Below are positions 35,035-43,778 of a stretch of DNA of 64,000 bases, one piece after another (position 1 is the stretch's first letter; each line of letters begins with the position of its first letter). Origin of the DNA: JAHBVL01 sp964461025 (lineage in GTDB: Bacteria > Chloroflexota > Chloroflexia > Thermomicrobiales > UBA6265); contig CAYWSE010000010.1 in NCBI GenBank assembly GCA_964461025.1, positions 1-64,000 of the forward strand, written 5' to 3'. The notes below the pieces were generated by a model, which did no database searches, had not been told where the DNA came from, and was given only the letters and a program-made list of their open reading frames with translations. A program made the position numbers and the translations under genes.

Positions 35035-35477
35035 TGCTGCTTCTCGATGCCAACGTATTCCTCCGGGCAATTGTTACAACAGACAGTCCCCACCTCCAGC
35101 GATTTGAAAGCGTAGCGCAGAAAATATTTGTCGATATCGACGAAGGAGTCTACGAGGCCGTCGCATCTGATGCTGTCATTGCTGAGGTCGCCTACATCCT
35201 GACTGCCCGAGCTCACTACGCTCTACCAGTTGACGAGGCGGCCGGGAGACTCAAAGTGCTGCTGGGCCTGCGAGGTCTGAAGGTGAGTCATCGAAGCATC
35301 ATCTTACATGCTCTTGATCTTTGGGCAGCACGGCCAAAACTGGGTTTTGTCGATGCGCTTGTCGCATCTCAGGCGCAGCATCTGGATGTTCAGCTTGTCA
35401 CGTTCGACTCAGATTTCGACGGAATAGATGGTGTTGAGCGGTGGCATCGGCCAGAGCAGGCAGGTTCAGATGAATAG
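35034..35477 (+). CDS. PIN-domain toxin RNase (VapC-like)
   Basis: 147 residues. Acidic residues of the PIN fold are visible: MLLLDANVFLRAIV (Asp 5), AVIAEVAYIL (Glu), LGFVDALVASQA (Asp) and VTFDSDFDGIDGV (Asp/Asp). These coordinate Mg for cleavage of tRNA or other RNA in VapC relatives. It begins within the antitoxin stop codon and overlaps the start of the SDR gene by eight bases. The toxin appears intact. Confidence 0.85.
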   Translation: MLLLDANVFLRAIVTTDSPHLQRFESVAQKIFVDIDEGVYEAVASDAVIAEVAYILTARAHYALPVDEAAGRLKVLLGLRGLKVSHRSIILHALDLWAARPKLGFVDALVASQAQHLDVQLVTFDSDFDGIDGVERWHRPEQAGSDE

Positions 35478-36273
35478 CTCACTTTTCGACCTCACTGGCA
35501 AGACCGCGCTCGTGACCGGCGCGTCTCGCGGAATCGGACGGGGCATCGCGTTGCGACTGGCGGAGGCCGGAGCGAGCGTGGTCGTGAACTATCACGATCC
35601 TGGTGAACTTGAACTGGGTCGGGACAACGTCGCCGATGCCTCAGAGGTGGTTTCGACCATCGAGGCGGCGGGTGGCCGGGCAGTGGCGATCGAGGCCGAT
35701 GTGTCGAGTCAGGAAGCCGTTGACCGAATGGTCAGCCAGACCGCGGATGCTTTCGGCGGGCTGGATATCCTCGTGAACAACGCGGGGATTTGTCCATTTC
35801 ATGAGTTTCTCGACATGCCGCTGGCGCTCTGGCAGAAGGTGATGGACGTCAATCTGACCGGCGCGTTTCTCTGCTCGCAGGCAGCGGCGCGGGTGATGGT
35901 CGAGCAAGGCCGGGGTGGGCGCATCATCTCGATCAGTTCGATCAGCGCCTCGGTGGGCGGATCATTGCAGACGCATTACACGCCGACGAAGGCAGGGATT
36001 CACTCGCTGATGCAATCGCTGGCGATCGTTCTCGGTCCGCATGGCATCACGTGCAATTCAGTGGCGCCCGGCGGTGTGGCGACTGATATCAACAAGGAAG
36101 ACTTTGCCGATCCGGAGAAGGTGGCGCGCATCCGGCAACGGGTTCCGTTGGGGCGAGCGGGAACGCCGGACGACATCGCTGGACCGGTTGTCTTTCTCGC
36201 TTCCGATGCGGCGCGCTACGTCAACGGCGCGTCGGTGCTGGTCGATGGCGGCATGTTCGTCAATTTGCAGTGA
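35470..36273 (+). CDS. Short-chain dehydrogenase/reductase (SDR)
   Basis: 267 residues from the ATG at 35470, which overlaps the PIN gene by eight bases; the earlier Met at 35428 lies within that gene. Cofactor motif TGASRGIG, NNAG as VNNAGICPF, active-site Ser in ISISSISASVGG and Tyr-x-x-x-Lys as YTPTK. The ending AARYVNGASVLVDGGMF is standard. A Tyr-His at the second strand's end (NYHDPGEL) leaves NAD versus NADP open. It converges with the aminotransferase gene, overlapping it by 14 bases. Confidence 0.9.
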   Translation: MNSSLFDLTGKTALVTGASRGIGRGIALRLAEAGASVVVNYHDPGELELGRDNVADASEVVSTIEAAGGRAVAIEADVSSQEAVDRMVSQTADAFGGLDILVNNAGICPFHEFLDMPLALWQKVMDVNLTGAFLCSQAAARVMVEQGRGGRIISISSISASVGGSLQTHYTPTKAGIHSLMQSLAIVLGPHGITCNSVAPGGVATDINKEDFADPEKVARIRQRVPLGRAGTPDDIAGPVVFLASDAARYVNGASVLVDGGMFVNLQ

Positions 36274-37522
36274 CGGCGCCGTTCCTCACCGCCCAGTCGA
36301 CTTTCCGGAGCCCTGCGATCACATCATCCGCATCAGCCGAGGTCCATTGCTCGTCGAGCGAGATGACCAGCAGGTGTTCCCTGACCCGTTCGAACGTGGG
36401 GCAGAGCCCCGGTCCGTAGCGAACCTCGTCGTCGCGAAACTCCGACCGGAACGGGAATCCGCTCGACCCATACGTCGAAGCCTCGGTGAACACCGGCCAG
36501 GTGTAGAGCGGACTGACATAGCGTGGCCGAAAGGGGATGCCTTCCGCGGACAGGGCGTCGGTGAGCCAATCGACATCGACTTCCGGATCGGCCCAGAGGT
36601 GCAGAATCCAGTAGGCGGACAATGACTGCACCGGCGTGCTGGGCGCCCGCACGATCGAGAGTTCGGAGATCCCGTCGAGAATAGCCTGGGCAACTGAACG
36701 GCGGCGGGCCACATTCTCCCGAATCCGACCCAGGCCGACGAGCGCAACGGCGGCAGACAACTCATCCAATCGGTAGTTCTGTCCCAGAAAGAGACTGAAT
36801 CGCTGCGCGCCGTCGCGGGGCCACGCCTTGTCGGCGAACAGTCTCGCTCGGGCGGCGAAGGCGTCGGACGATGTCAGCACCATCCCTCCCTCACCTGCGT
36901 TGAGATGCTTGGTGCTGTTGAGGCTGAAGCAGGCGAGATCACCGAAGGTCCCAGCCAGCTGTCCATTCCACTCGCCGAGCTGCGACTGCGCGCAATCCTC
37001 GATCAGCGGGATTCCGTGCCGGTCAGCGACGTCGCGAAGTGCGTCGACGTCCGGAGGCGCTCCAAACGGATGAACGGCGATGATGCCCTTGGTTCTCGGG
37101 GTGATTCGAGACTCGACGCTCGCAGGATCGAGGCCAAGGGTTTCGGGATCGAGATCGGCGAATACCGGGATTGCGTTCTGCCAGAGGACGCCCAGGACCG
37201 TTCCGAAATCGCTGCAGGGAGTGGTGATGAATTCATCTCCCGGCTCTGGGTCGATGGTGGCCACGGCCGTATGGACCGCTGCGGAGCCGGATGACACGGC
37301 GATCGCATGCGGCACCCCGTACATCTCAGCGAATGCTTGCTCCAGCTCTTTGACCTTTGAACCTTCGTGACGGCCGAGCTTGCCCGAACGTATCACGTCG
37401 CTCAGCGCCGCGATCTCTGGTTCTCCCATCTCGCGGCTGCTCATGCTGGTCGTGCCCGGCATGGGGCTGGTGCGCACCGGAGCGCCGCCCTGAATAGCAA
37501 GCACTGCTTCTTGTACGACCAT
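36260..37522 (-). CDS. DegT/DnrJ/EryC1/StrS-family PLP aminotransferase
   Basis: 420 residues from the Met at 37522, with AGGGA upstream. The PLP lysine is in SLNSTKHLNAGEGG, and other family residues are visible: VSSGSAAVHTAV, PHPFGAP-type substrate loop (AVHPFGAPPDVDAL) and IEDCAQSQLGEW with the Asp that contacts the pyridine nitrogen. Members transaminate keto-sugars or, in the AHBA-like group, catalyse dehydrations. It ends the operon that begins with the GntR regulator, after a TIGR04076 gene. Substrate unknown. Confidence 0.88.
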   Translation of the reverse strand: MVVQEAVLAIQGGAPVRTSPMPGTTSMSSREMGEPEIAALSDVIRSGKLGRHEGSKVKELEQAFAEMYGVPHAIAVSSGSAAVHTAVATIDPEPGDEFITTPCSDFGTVLGVLWQNAIPVFADLDPETLGLDPASVESRITPRTKGIIAVHPFGAPPDVDALRDVADRHGIPLIEDCAQSQLGEWNGQLAGTFGDLACFSLNSTKHLNAGEGGMVLTSSDAFAARARLFADKAWPRDGAQRFSLFLGQNYRLDELSAAVALVGLGRIRENVARRRSVAQAILDGISELSIVRAPSTPVQSLSAYWILHLWADPEVDVDWLTDALSAEGIPFRPRYVSPLYTWPVFTEASTYGSSGFPFRSEFRDDEVRYGPGLCPTFERVREHLLVISLDEQWTSADADDVIAGLRKVDWAVRNGAVTAN

Positions 37523-37553
37523 AGTGATTTTCCCTCTCGTCAATGATTGGATA

Positions 37554-37970
37554 TCAGAGTCCAGATTCTGGTGTTCCGATCGAGCAACCGCACAGACTCG
37601 TCTGCTCGTTGCGGTGGTCGATGTCGTAGCGCTGATGTTTGCCTACTCTCGGCCGGATCGGTTCCGGCTCGTCATCTCGCATCCGTTCGAGCTTGAAAAA
37701 GACGGGACGGAACCCGTCGGTACAGCAGGTGACGAAGACTCCCTCCTTTACACCGAGGAAGTTTCCGCCCCGCGCGAGTGTCAGCACGTACTTCTGAATG
37801 TCGGCCCACGCCCAGCTGCAAAAGCCCAGTGGGATGTTTGCGCCGCGAGAGACGAATTCGTGGCCTTCGATCAACCGCTCGCATGGTTCCCAAACGGTGT
37901 CGGCGTAGGCCTCCAGGAAATCAACATTCTGCGATCGCCGAAGTACTGTGATACGCACTCTTGCGTTCAT
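37554..37970 (-). CDS. TIGR04076-family protein
   Basis: 138 residues. The family signature is easy to see: ITVLRRSQNVDFLEAYAD, PCERLIEGHEF, GFCSWAWADIQKYVLTLA, then RGGNF, and TCCTDGFRPVFFKLER. Family members are short cytoplasmic proteins of unknown function with conserved cysteines (CSWAW, CCTDG). The C-terminus (residues 105-138) is variable and ends in a Cys-rich CGCS. It follows the importer permeases by 12 bases and precedes the aminotransferase, so it may act on the imported solute. Confidence 0.75.
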   Translation of the reverse strand: MNARVRITVLRRSQNVDFLEAYADTVWEPCERLIEGHEFVSRGANIPLGFCSWAWADIQKYVLTLARGGNFLGVKEGVFVTCCTDGFRPVFFKLERMRDDEPEPIRPRVGKHQRYDIDHRNEQTSLCGCSIGTPESGL

Positions 37971-37981
37971 TTCCGCTCCTC

Positions 37982-38893
37982 CTATCGCCTCGAGTTGGTG
38001 CGAGGATCAAACGCATCTCGCAGGCGGTCTCCAAGAAGATTGATCGACAGGACAGTCAGGACAATGCAGAGCCCGGGATAAACCGCCAGCTCGGGCGCGA
38101 TGAAGATCATCATCTGAGCGTCTGCCAACATGTTTCCCCAACTGGCCTGGGGTGGGCGCACGCCGATTCCGAGGTAGCTGAGCGCAGATTCCGTCAGCAA
38201 TGCCCAGGCGAAGGCTAATGTGGTGGCAACGAGCAGCGTCGGGAACACGCCTGGCAGGATGTGCCGAAGCATGATCCGCCGCTCCGGGGCTCCGGAAGCC
38301 CGTGCCGCCTGGACGTACTCGCGATGCCGGAGAGAAAGCGTTTCGCCGCGCACAATCCGCGCCGGATACATCCATTGCAGCAGGGCGATGATCACGATCA
38401 GTTCCGGGATACTCGGAGTTGTCATGGCGGCAATCACCAGGACGATGAACAGGCTCGGCAAGGCCATCATCGTGTCGGTGAAGCGCATAAGTAGCTCATC
38501 TACGAAGCCACCCCGGAACCCGGCGATCATGCCAACGATCAGGGAGAGGACTGCCGTGATGGCAGCAGCGAGCAGCCCAATCGCGATCGATACGCGCGTA
38601 CTGTGTATGAGTCTCGACGCCACGTCGCGCCCAAGATTGTCGGTTCCAAGTGGGTGCTCACGCGTTGGTCCGGAGAGCACATGGCGAAAATCCATGTCGT
38701 TGGGAGGGTGGCCGATCAGGCTTCGCTCGATTGGTCCGGCCAGCGCTCCCACTAGGCAGACTGCCGCCAGGAATGCCGCGGACAGCATCAGCAGCTTGTC
38801 CCGAGTCAGCGCCGACCACCGTCTCCGCCTCGTGACGATGGGTGGTCGATGCGCGTCGGAGCGATCGATTTCCAGCGCAGCGGTGTCAGCCAT
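37982..38893 (-). CDS. Peptide-type ABC importer permease (DppC/OppC-like)
   Basis: 303 residues from the Met at 38893, overlapping the upstream permease by eight bases. The basic N-terminus (TRRRRWSALTRDK) leads to the first membrane helix, and EHPLGTDNLGRDVASRLIHS marks the OppC domain entry. The coupling loop is QAARASGAPERRIMLRHILP. It pairs with the 38886-39851 product. No ATPase gene lies in this operon, so the motor must be shared from another locus such as 19253-21342 or 47688-49486. Confidence 0.9.
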   Translation of the reverse strand: MADTAALEIDRSDAHRPPIVTRRRRWSALTRDKLLMLSAAFLAAVCLVGALAGPIERSLIGHPPNDMDFRHVLSGPTREHPLGTDNLGRDVASRLIHSTRVSIAIGLLAAAITAVLSLIVGMIAGFRGGFVDELLMRFTDTMMALPSLFIVLVIAAMTTPSIPELIVIIALLQWMYPARIVRGETLSLRHREYVQAARASGAPERRIMLRHILPGVFPTLLVATTLAFAWALLTESALSYLGIGVRPPQASWGNMLADAQMMIFIAPELAVYPGLCIVLTVLSINLLGDRLRDAFDPRTNSRR

Positions 38894-39851
38894 GATGCCG
38901 CAACCGGGGATCGATGAGCTGATATGAGAGATCGGCCACGAGGCTCCCAACCATCGTGAGGAGTCCGATCAGCAGCACGGACGCCATCACGACCGGATAG
39001 TCGCGATCGAGCGATGCCTGCAGTGTCAGGGTGCCCATGCCCGGCCATCCGAAGACGTTCTCCACGATCACGGCGCCGCCGACCAGATAGGGAAGTCGCA
39101 TTCCGAGAATCGTCACCACCGGAAGAAGGGCATTCTTCATCACATGACGAGACATGACCGTTCGGTGCTTCAGTCCTTTCGCCTTGGCGGTCCGGACATA
39201 GTCTTCGTAGAGAACCTCGATCACACTCGAGCGAACGAATCTCACCAGTGTGGCCATCTGTTCCGCACCGATGACCAGCGCCGGCAGGAGAAGATGCTTG
39301 CCGAGATCGAGCCAGGAACTCTCGGCATTTCCCGATCGACTGCCGCCGGCCGGGAGCACACCGAGCCAGACGGCTCCGACCAGAATGGCCATGATGGAAA
39401 GCCAGAATTGTGGAATCGATACCCCCAGCAGCCCGATTGTCGAAGCGATTCCATCCCAGATGGATCCTCGCCGGTACCCAGCCAGCAACCCCAATGGGAT
39501 CGCAACCAGCGAAATGAGAGACCCGGCCACCATGAGCAGCACCGTGTAACCGAGCCGTTCAAAAACGAGATCCGCGACAGGTTTTCCGTTCACAAAGGAA
39601 TTGCCGAAGTCCAGACTCAGAACTCGGTTCAGCCATACGCCGTACTGGGTGAGGATCGAGTCGTCGAGATTGAAGTACTCGCGTAATGCCTGCTCCTGCT
39701 CCGCCGTCAGACTTGCGCCAGTGGCGGGATTGATCCGCGACGCAATGGGGTCTCCGGGAGCTATCCGGATAACCACAAACGCCAGGACCGTGAGAAAGAG
39801 CAGCTGGGGTCCGAGCAACAGAAGTCTGCGGCGAAACGCTGAACTACCCAC
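38886..39851 (-). CDS. Peptide-type ABC importer permease (DppB/OppB-like)
   Basis: 321 residues with six membrane helices. RRLLLLGPQLLFLTVLAFVV starts the first helix, PGDPIASRINPATGASLTAE is the typical OppB periplasmic loop, FGNSFVNGKPVADLVFERLG follows, and the coupling loop is RTAKAKGLKHRTVMSRHVMK with an Ala-Lys-Gly EAA variant. It starts 98 bases after the SBP stop, beyond a strong hairpin. Confidence 0.9.
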   Translation of the reverse strand: MGSSAFRRRLLLLGPQLLFLTVLAFVVIRIAPGDPIASRINPATGASLTAEQEQALREYFNLDDSILTQYGVWLNRVLSLDFGNSFVNGKPVADLVFERLGYTVLLMVAGSLISLVAIPLGLLAGYRRGSIWDGIASTIGLLGVSIPQFWLSIMAILVGAVWLGVLPAGGSRSGNAESSWLDLGKHLLLPALVIGAEQMATLVRFVRSSVIEVLYEDYVRTAKAKGLKHRTVMSRHVMKNALLPVVTILGMRLPYLVGGAVIVENVFGWPGMGTLTLQASLDRDYPVVMASVLLIGLLTMVGSLVADLSYQLIDPRLRHHG

Positions 39852-39910
39852 GACTGTGCACGATGATCATGGTCTGGCTACCTGTCACCCGTCTCGATCC
39901 GTCGAACCGC

Positions 39911-39935
39911 GGGGACCGGCGCCACGCCGGTCCCC
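39911..39935. repeat. Intercistronic hairpin between SBP and first permease
   Basis: GGGGACCGGC and its exact complement around a five-base loop, starting 14 bases after the SBP stop at 39950 on the minus strand. No T-run follows. Confidence 0.7.
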
Positions 39936-39949
39936 AACGTCCGAAGAGG

Positions 39950-41551
39950 CTATTCCGAGATGGTCCACCAGTAGGCGTTTGCGTAGAAGTCGCCAATGGG
40001 GTTGTAGGTGGCGTTGACGCCGTCTCTCATGATGATGCCGCGATCCTGCCATGCAATCCAGAGCGTCGCCAGTTCCTCTGCGAGCTTCGTCTGAATCTGC
40101 GAGTAGATGCCGGTGCGAGTTTCGGCGTCAAGAGCGACCCGGCCGGCCGCGAAGAGCTCATCCACCTCGGCATTCGAGTAGCCGGAGCCGTTCAGACCGC
40201 CACCCGTTGTGAAGTTGCCTGCCATCCCATCAGGATCGAATCCATATGCCCAATCCATGACGCCGGCATCGAAATCGCCGACGATGTAGCGGTCCCACCA
40301 GGAGGCCCAATCGGGCGCGACGTCGACTGTGACATCGATTCCGAACGATCGCCAGCCCTCTTCGAGAGCCAGGTTTGTGTTGAAGATCACGGGATTCGGC
40401 TGATAGGCCATCAGCGTCAGACTCGCGGGGCTTCCGTCCTTCTCCCACGCCCCATCGTCGTTGCGAGTCCAGCCGGCTGCTTCCATCAGCGTCGCAGCGG
40501 CGTCCGTGTCGAATGGATAGACAGGGACGTCTGCTTCGAAAAACGCATCGTCCGGAACGAGGGGACCCGACGCAACCGAGGACATGCCCGGGTTGATCGC
40601 GCCGAGAATGCCCTCCCTGTCGATTGCATGGAGCAGCGCCTTCCGTACATTCACGTCACCGAGCATCGGGTGGCGATGGTTGATTTCACAGCTCAGCCAG
40701 CCAAGCGATTGGGCGGTGTCGATGTGGAATCCGTTGCCGTCGAGTCCGGCCTGCGTCAGCGGTTCGAGCCGAGTCAGGTCGATGTCGCCGGCTCGAAGCT
40801 TTGCCGAGCGGGCAGCAGCATCCGCGGCGGACGAGAACGCGATACGCCCAACGCCCGGTGGCTCACCCCAGTAGTCCGGGTTGGCTTCGAGCGTGAAGAA
40901 CTCGGCGTCGTGCTCCGCAACGACGAAGGGACCAGTACCGACGGGGAAAAGTCTGAACTCGGTTGTGGCGAGGTCGGCGCCCTCCAGGAGATGCTTCGGC
41001 ACGATGCCAAACCGGCTCAGCGATTTCAGAAACACTGCCGACGGCTCAGACAGCGTCACCACAAATTCGGAGCTGGACGGTGTGTCGATCGAAGAGATGA
41101 GCGCCACTGCAACTGAACCCACATACGGGGTTGTTGGATCCATCACTGTCTCGAAGGTGAATGCGACATCTGCCGAGGTGAAGGGAGTTCCGTCGGTGAA
41201 GTTGGTCTGCCGCAAGGAGAACGAGTATGTCAGACCGTCTTCGGAGGTCGTCCAGGTCTCGGCAAGACCTGGGAGAAGCTCATTCCAGTTCTCTCTGCTG
41301 TAGATGACGAGCGGTTCGGTAATGAAGAGATCGATGCCTTTGGCATCGGACAGGGTGAGCGGATTGAGGTCGTCCCAGAAGGGCGACTCTCCAACCAGAA
41401 TCTGACCGCTCCCGGCATCCTGAAACGCCGCGTTCGGCGAAGCACTGGCGCCACTTCTCAAGGCGATGCCTGCCGTCAGTTGTGCAGCGATCCCTGTGGC
41501 GATGAAGGATCGTCTGTTGGATACCCATTCGATGCGTTCGGATGATCGCAT
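39950..41551 (-). CDS. Peptide-type ABC solute-binding protein (SBP_bac_5), Tat-type leader
   Basis: 533 residues from the Met at 41551, preceded by GAGGGGTGG; the Met at 41575 has no site. The leader reads SNRRSFIATGIAAQLTAGIA, a likely twin-arginine signal. The mature protein has the family pattern GLAETWTTSEDGLTYSFSLR, FTDGTPFTSADVAFTFE, IVPKHLLEGADL and DVNVRKALLHAIDREGIL. It is first in the GntR-controlled solute operon after the regulator. Confidence 0.9.
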   Translation of the reverse strand: MRSSERIEWVSNRRSFIATGIAAQLTAGIALRSGASASPNAAFQDAGSGQILVGESPFWDDLNPLTLSDAKGIDLFITEPLVIYSRENWNELLPGLAETWTTSEDGLTYSFSLRQTNFTDGTPFTSADVAFTFETVMDPTTPYVGSVAVALISSIDTPSSSEFVVTLSEPSAVFLKSLSRFGIVPKHLLEGADLATTEFRLFPVGTGPFVVAEHDAEFFTLEANPDYWGEPPGVGRIAFSSAADAAARSAKLRAGDIDLTRLEPLTQAGLDGNGFHIDTAQSLGWLSCEINHRHPMLGDVNVRKALLHAIDREGILGAINPGMSSVASGPLVPDDAFFEADVPVYPFDTDAAATLMEAAGWTRNDDGAWEKDGSPASLTLMAYQPNPVIFNTNLALEEGWRSFGIDVTVDVAPDWASWWDRYIVGDFDAGVMDWAYGFDPDGMAGNFTTGGGLNGSGYSNAEVDELFAAGRVALDAETRTGIYSQIQTKLAEELATLWIAWQDRGIIMRDGVNATYNPIGDFYANAYWWTISE

Positions 41552-41627
41552 TTCAACCCACCCCTCTTCATACATGACAAGACGAACGAAAGCGTGTGGT
41601 TCTCAGGTGCTGAAAGAGGTTGCCACC

Positions 41628-42338
41628 CTAACGGAGCTGCGCCTCCTCGACCAATGAATTGGTCGCTCGTGAGAATCGATGGCTTCGCAAAAGGTCGCGA
41701 AGTCGATCCGCATCACGTTCCCGGATCGCTTCGATGATTTTCCGATGCCCAGGGAGATCGGAAGAGTCGGCGTCGATGAGAAGCGTGGGATCGAGCTCGG
41801 AAATTGACGAATGGAGGTATCCCAGTACCAGACGCTGACCGGCGCTGACAAGAAGCTCATTGTGCGTGCAGCGCAAGAGCGCTTCGTGAAAGGCGACGTC
41901 GTCGGCGCCGATAGGCTGGCCTGCGTCCAATCGGTCGCTCATCGAGGTCAGAATAGATTCGAGTCTCGTGATGTCATCCGGCGTCGAACGGAAGACGATC
42001 AGCTCTGCCAGGCCGGCCTCGAACACAGTTCTAGCCTCCAGGCTCTCCTCCGGTGTTCGGGCCGAAGTTCCATCCAGGTGATCAACCAAGAGGCCAAGTT
42101 CTTTTGGAGAAGGACGGGTGGCGAGGATGGTCCCTCGCCCATGAGACACCTCGACGATACCCAGCCACTGAAGCTGCGCAATTGCCTCCCGAACCACATT
42201 CCTGCTCACCGCAAATGTGTCTGCAAGCTCTCGTTCACTCGGCAGCCGGTCGCCAATCTGCATCCGGCGCTCGACGATATGCGTGCAGAGAGACATCGCT
42301 ATTTGGGAGGAAAGACGTTGCTTTCGTGCCGGCTTCAC
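41628..42338 (-). CDS. GntR-family transcriptional regulator, FadR subgroup
   Basis: 236 residues. The N-terminal winged helix is complete (RLPSERELADTFAVSRNVVR, then EAIAQLQWLGIVEVSHGRGT). The C-terminal all-helical FadR (FCD) domain follows, with probable metal-binding residues in DDVAFHEALLRCTHN and LPGHRKIIEAI. FadR-type regulators respond to small acids and sugar acids. The promoter (42382-42410) overlaps an inverted repeat, suggesting autoregulation. The gene is 76 bases before the SBP gene and probably controls it. Confidence 0.9.
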   Translation of the reverse strand: MKPARKQRLSSQIAMSLCTHIVERRMQIGDRLPSERELADTFAVSRNVVREAIAQLQWLGIVEVSHGRGTILATRPSPKELGLLVDHLDGTSARTPEESLEARTVFEAGLAELIVFRSTPDDITRLESILTSMSDRLDAGQPIGADDVAFHEALLRCTHNELLVSAGQRLVLGYLHSSISELDPTLLIDADSSDLPGHRKIIEAIRERDADRLRDLLRSHRFSRATNSLVEEAQLR

Positions 42339-42361
42339 AACTGCCTCGTGCGGATCGGTAT

Positions 42362-42384
42362 ACTGGTACTATCTGAGGACCAGT
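42362..42384. promoter_or_regulatory. Candidate GntR operator
   Basis: ACTGGT (42362-42367) and ACCAGT (42379-42384), exact inverted arms, spacer 11. The TGGT..ACCA pattern resembles half-sites of FadR-type operators, although classical FadR sites have a shorter spacer. One arm overlaps the -10 of the gntR promoter. Confidence 0.45.
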
Positions 42385-42410
42385 TTAAGGAGCGGAAGTC
42401 CGACTGTCAA
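42382..42410 (-). promoter_or_regulatory. Promoter of the gntR-SBP operon
   Basis: On the minus strand TTGACA (42405-42410), 17-base spacer, TAAACT (42382-42387), about 45 bases before the gntR start. Confidence 0.65.
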
Positions 42411-42442
42411 ATCTGGGCTTATTTCCACCATGATTTCGGCGG

Positions 42443-43678
42443 TCAGTCAACCGAATCCGTTGCTCGCCTGGCACCCTGAATGATCAGCAAGGCGCTCGCT
42501 ATGAGTGCAACCGCTAGTCCAATGCCCAGCACGGTGTAGCCTGCCGCGGCGATCATGATCCCGCCGACAATGCCACCAGACGCCGACCCGATGCTGACCA
42601 CGGTGGAGTTGAGCGACATTGTGGTTCCCTGACCGACCGGGGTCATGGTGGTCAGCAGTGTCGTGAACATGACCCAGGCAAAGGATGAGGAAAGGGTCAC
42701 ACCGCAAACGCCTGCGATGACCAGCCAGGGCATGGATGCGGTCGTCATCGACAGCAGAACGGTCAGGCCGGTAATCAGGGTCATCACTGAGGCGAATACG
42801 GCGAGCGATGTCGATCCTCGCCGCCTTCCAGCTATAAGACTGCCGAGCAAATAGCCGACTCCGCTCACCATGTAGACCAGTCCGATTTGCCGGGTGCTGA
42901 AGCCGACTTCGTCGGCGAGGAACGCCCCGAAGTAGGTCAGGAACCCCAGCCAACCGACACTTCTCAGGAACGTGGCCCCGTACAACCTGACCATTTCGGC
43001 GTCGGCCAGGAGTGGCTTGTAGGCGGAGACGACAGACCCGATCGAAACGCGTGCATCGCTATCCCGTTTGGCATCGTCGGGCATCGCCCACAGGACGTAC
43101 ACCGAAACGATCAGCGCAATGGCGCCACATACCAGGAAAACGCCACGCCAACCGATCCAGGCCGAAGCGGTGGTGAGAATGGGAATACCGAGTATTGTCG
43201 AGCTTGAGAACGCGGCGACGGAGTAGCTGATCGCCTTGAGCCTCGCTTCACCGGCGAAGGCATTGGCCGCCAGCGCGAGGGGCAATCCGGAGAGCGTGCC
43301 ACCGGCGATACCGCCCGGGATGCTCGTCGCCAGCAACATGGGGTACGACTGAGCGGCCGCCACTGTGAGAAATGAAACAGCCAGCGCAACCATGCCCAGG
43401 GTGATCAGCCGCCGGTAGCCATAACGGTCAGCGATCGGGCCCGCCACCAGGGCCAGACTGGCACTGAGGAGCAGGCGCAAAGTGACCACCTGGCCGAGCG
43501 CGGGCGTCGACGTGCTGAGATCCTTTTCCAACTCCGAGAAGAATGGCGCCAGCGAGGAATACATCAGGGTCGACATGAATGCCGTGGCGATGAGGGCATG
43601 CAGGAGACGACGCCCTTCAGCAAGTGTCGTATATGGTTGGGCTGTCGCAGTCTCGATATCTGATGAGGCGGTTGTCAT
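42443..43678 (-). CDS. MFS transporter
   Basis: 411 residues, about twelve hydrophobic helices. The motif between helices 2 and 3 is GPIADRYGYRRLITLG (DRYGRR-type, with Tyr) and the second half has a related GSLIAGRRRGSTSL. Helix 4 has GGIAGGTLSGLPLALAAN. Family members are proton-driven drug or metabolite exporters. It lies between the second peptide importer and the gntR promoter; either co-transcription with the permeases or an independent promoter is possible. Substrate unknown. Confidence 0.85.
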   Translation of the reverse strand: MTTASSDIETATAQPYTTLAEGRRLLHALIATAFMSTLMYSSLAPFFSELEKDLSTSTPALGQVVTLRLLLSASLALVAGPIADRYGYRRLITLGMVALAVSFLTVAAAQSYPMLLATSIPGGIAGGTLSGLPLALAANAFAGEARLKAISYSVAAFSSSTILGIPILTTASAWIGWRGVFLVCGAIALIVSVYVLWAMPDDAKRDSDARVSIGSVVSAYKPLLADAEMVRLYGATFLRSVGWLGFLTYFGAFLADEVGFSTRQIGLVYMVSGVGYLLGSLIAGRRRGSTSLAVFASVMTLITGLTVLLSMTTASMPWLVIAGVCGVTLSSSFAWVMFTTLLTTMTPVGQGTTMSLNSTVVSIGSASGGIVGGIMIAAAGYTVLGIGLAVALIASALLIIQGARRATDSVD

Positions 43679-43778
43679 TCAACGGATCATACGCGAGGTA
43701 TCGTGAACAACCCCGAGTACGCCGGCGGCGCTGATCCTGCGACTGCGTCCGCAATGCAACCGGAGAGCGGTTGATCTG

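Noticed and set aside
39863..41116. 417-codon plus-strand frame antisense to an SBP gene
   Set aside because: Covered by a solute-binding protein with family motifs; no independent evidence.
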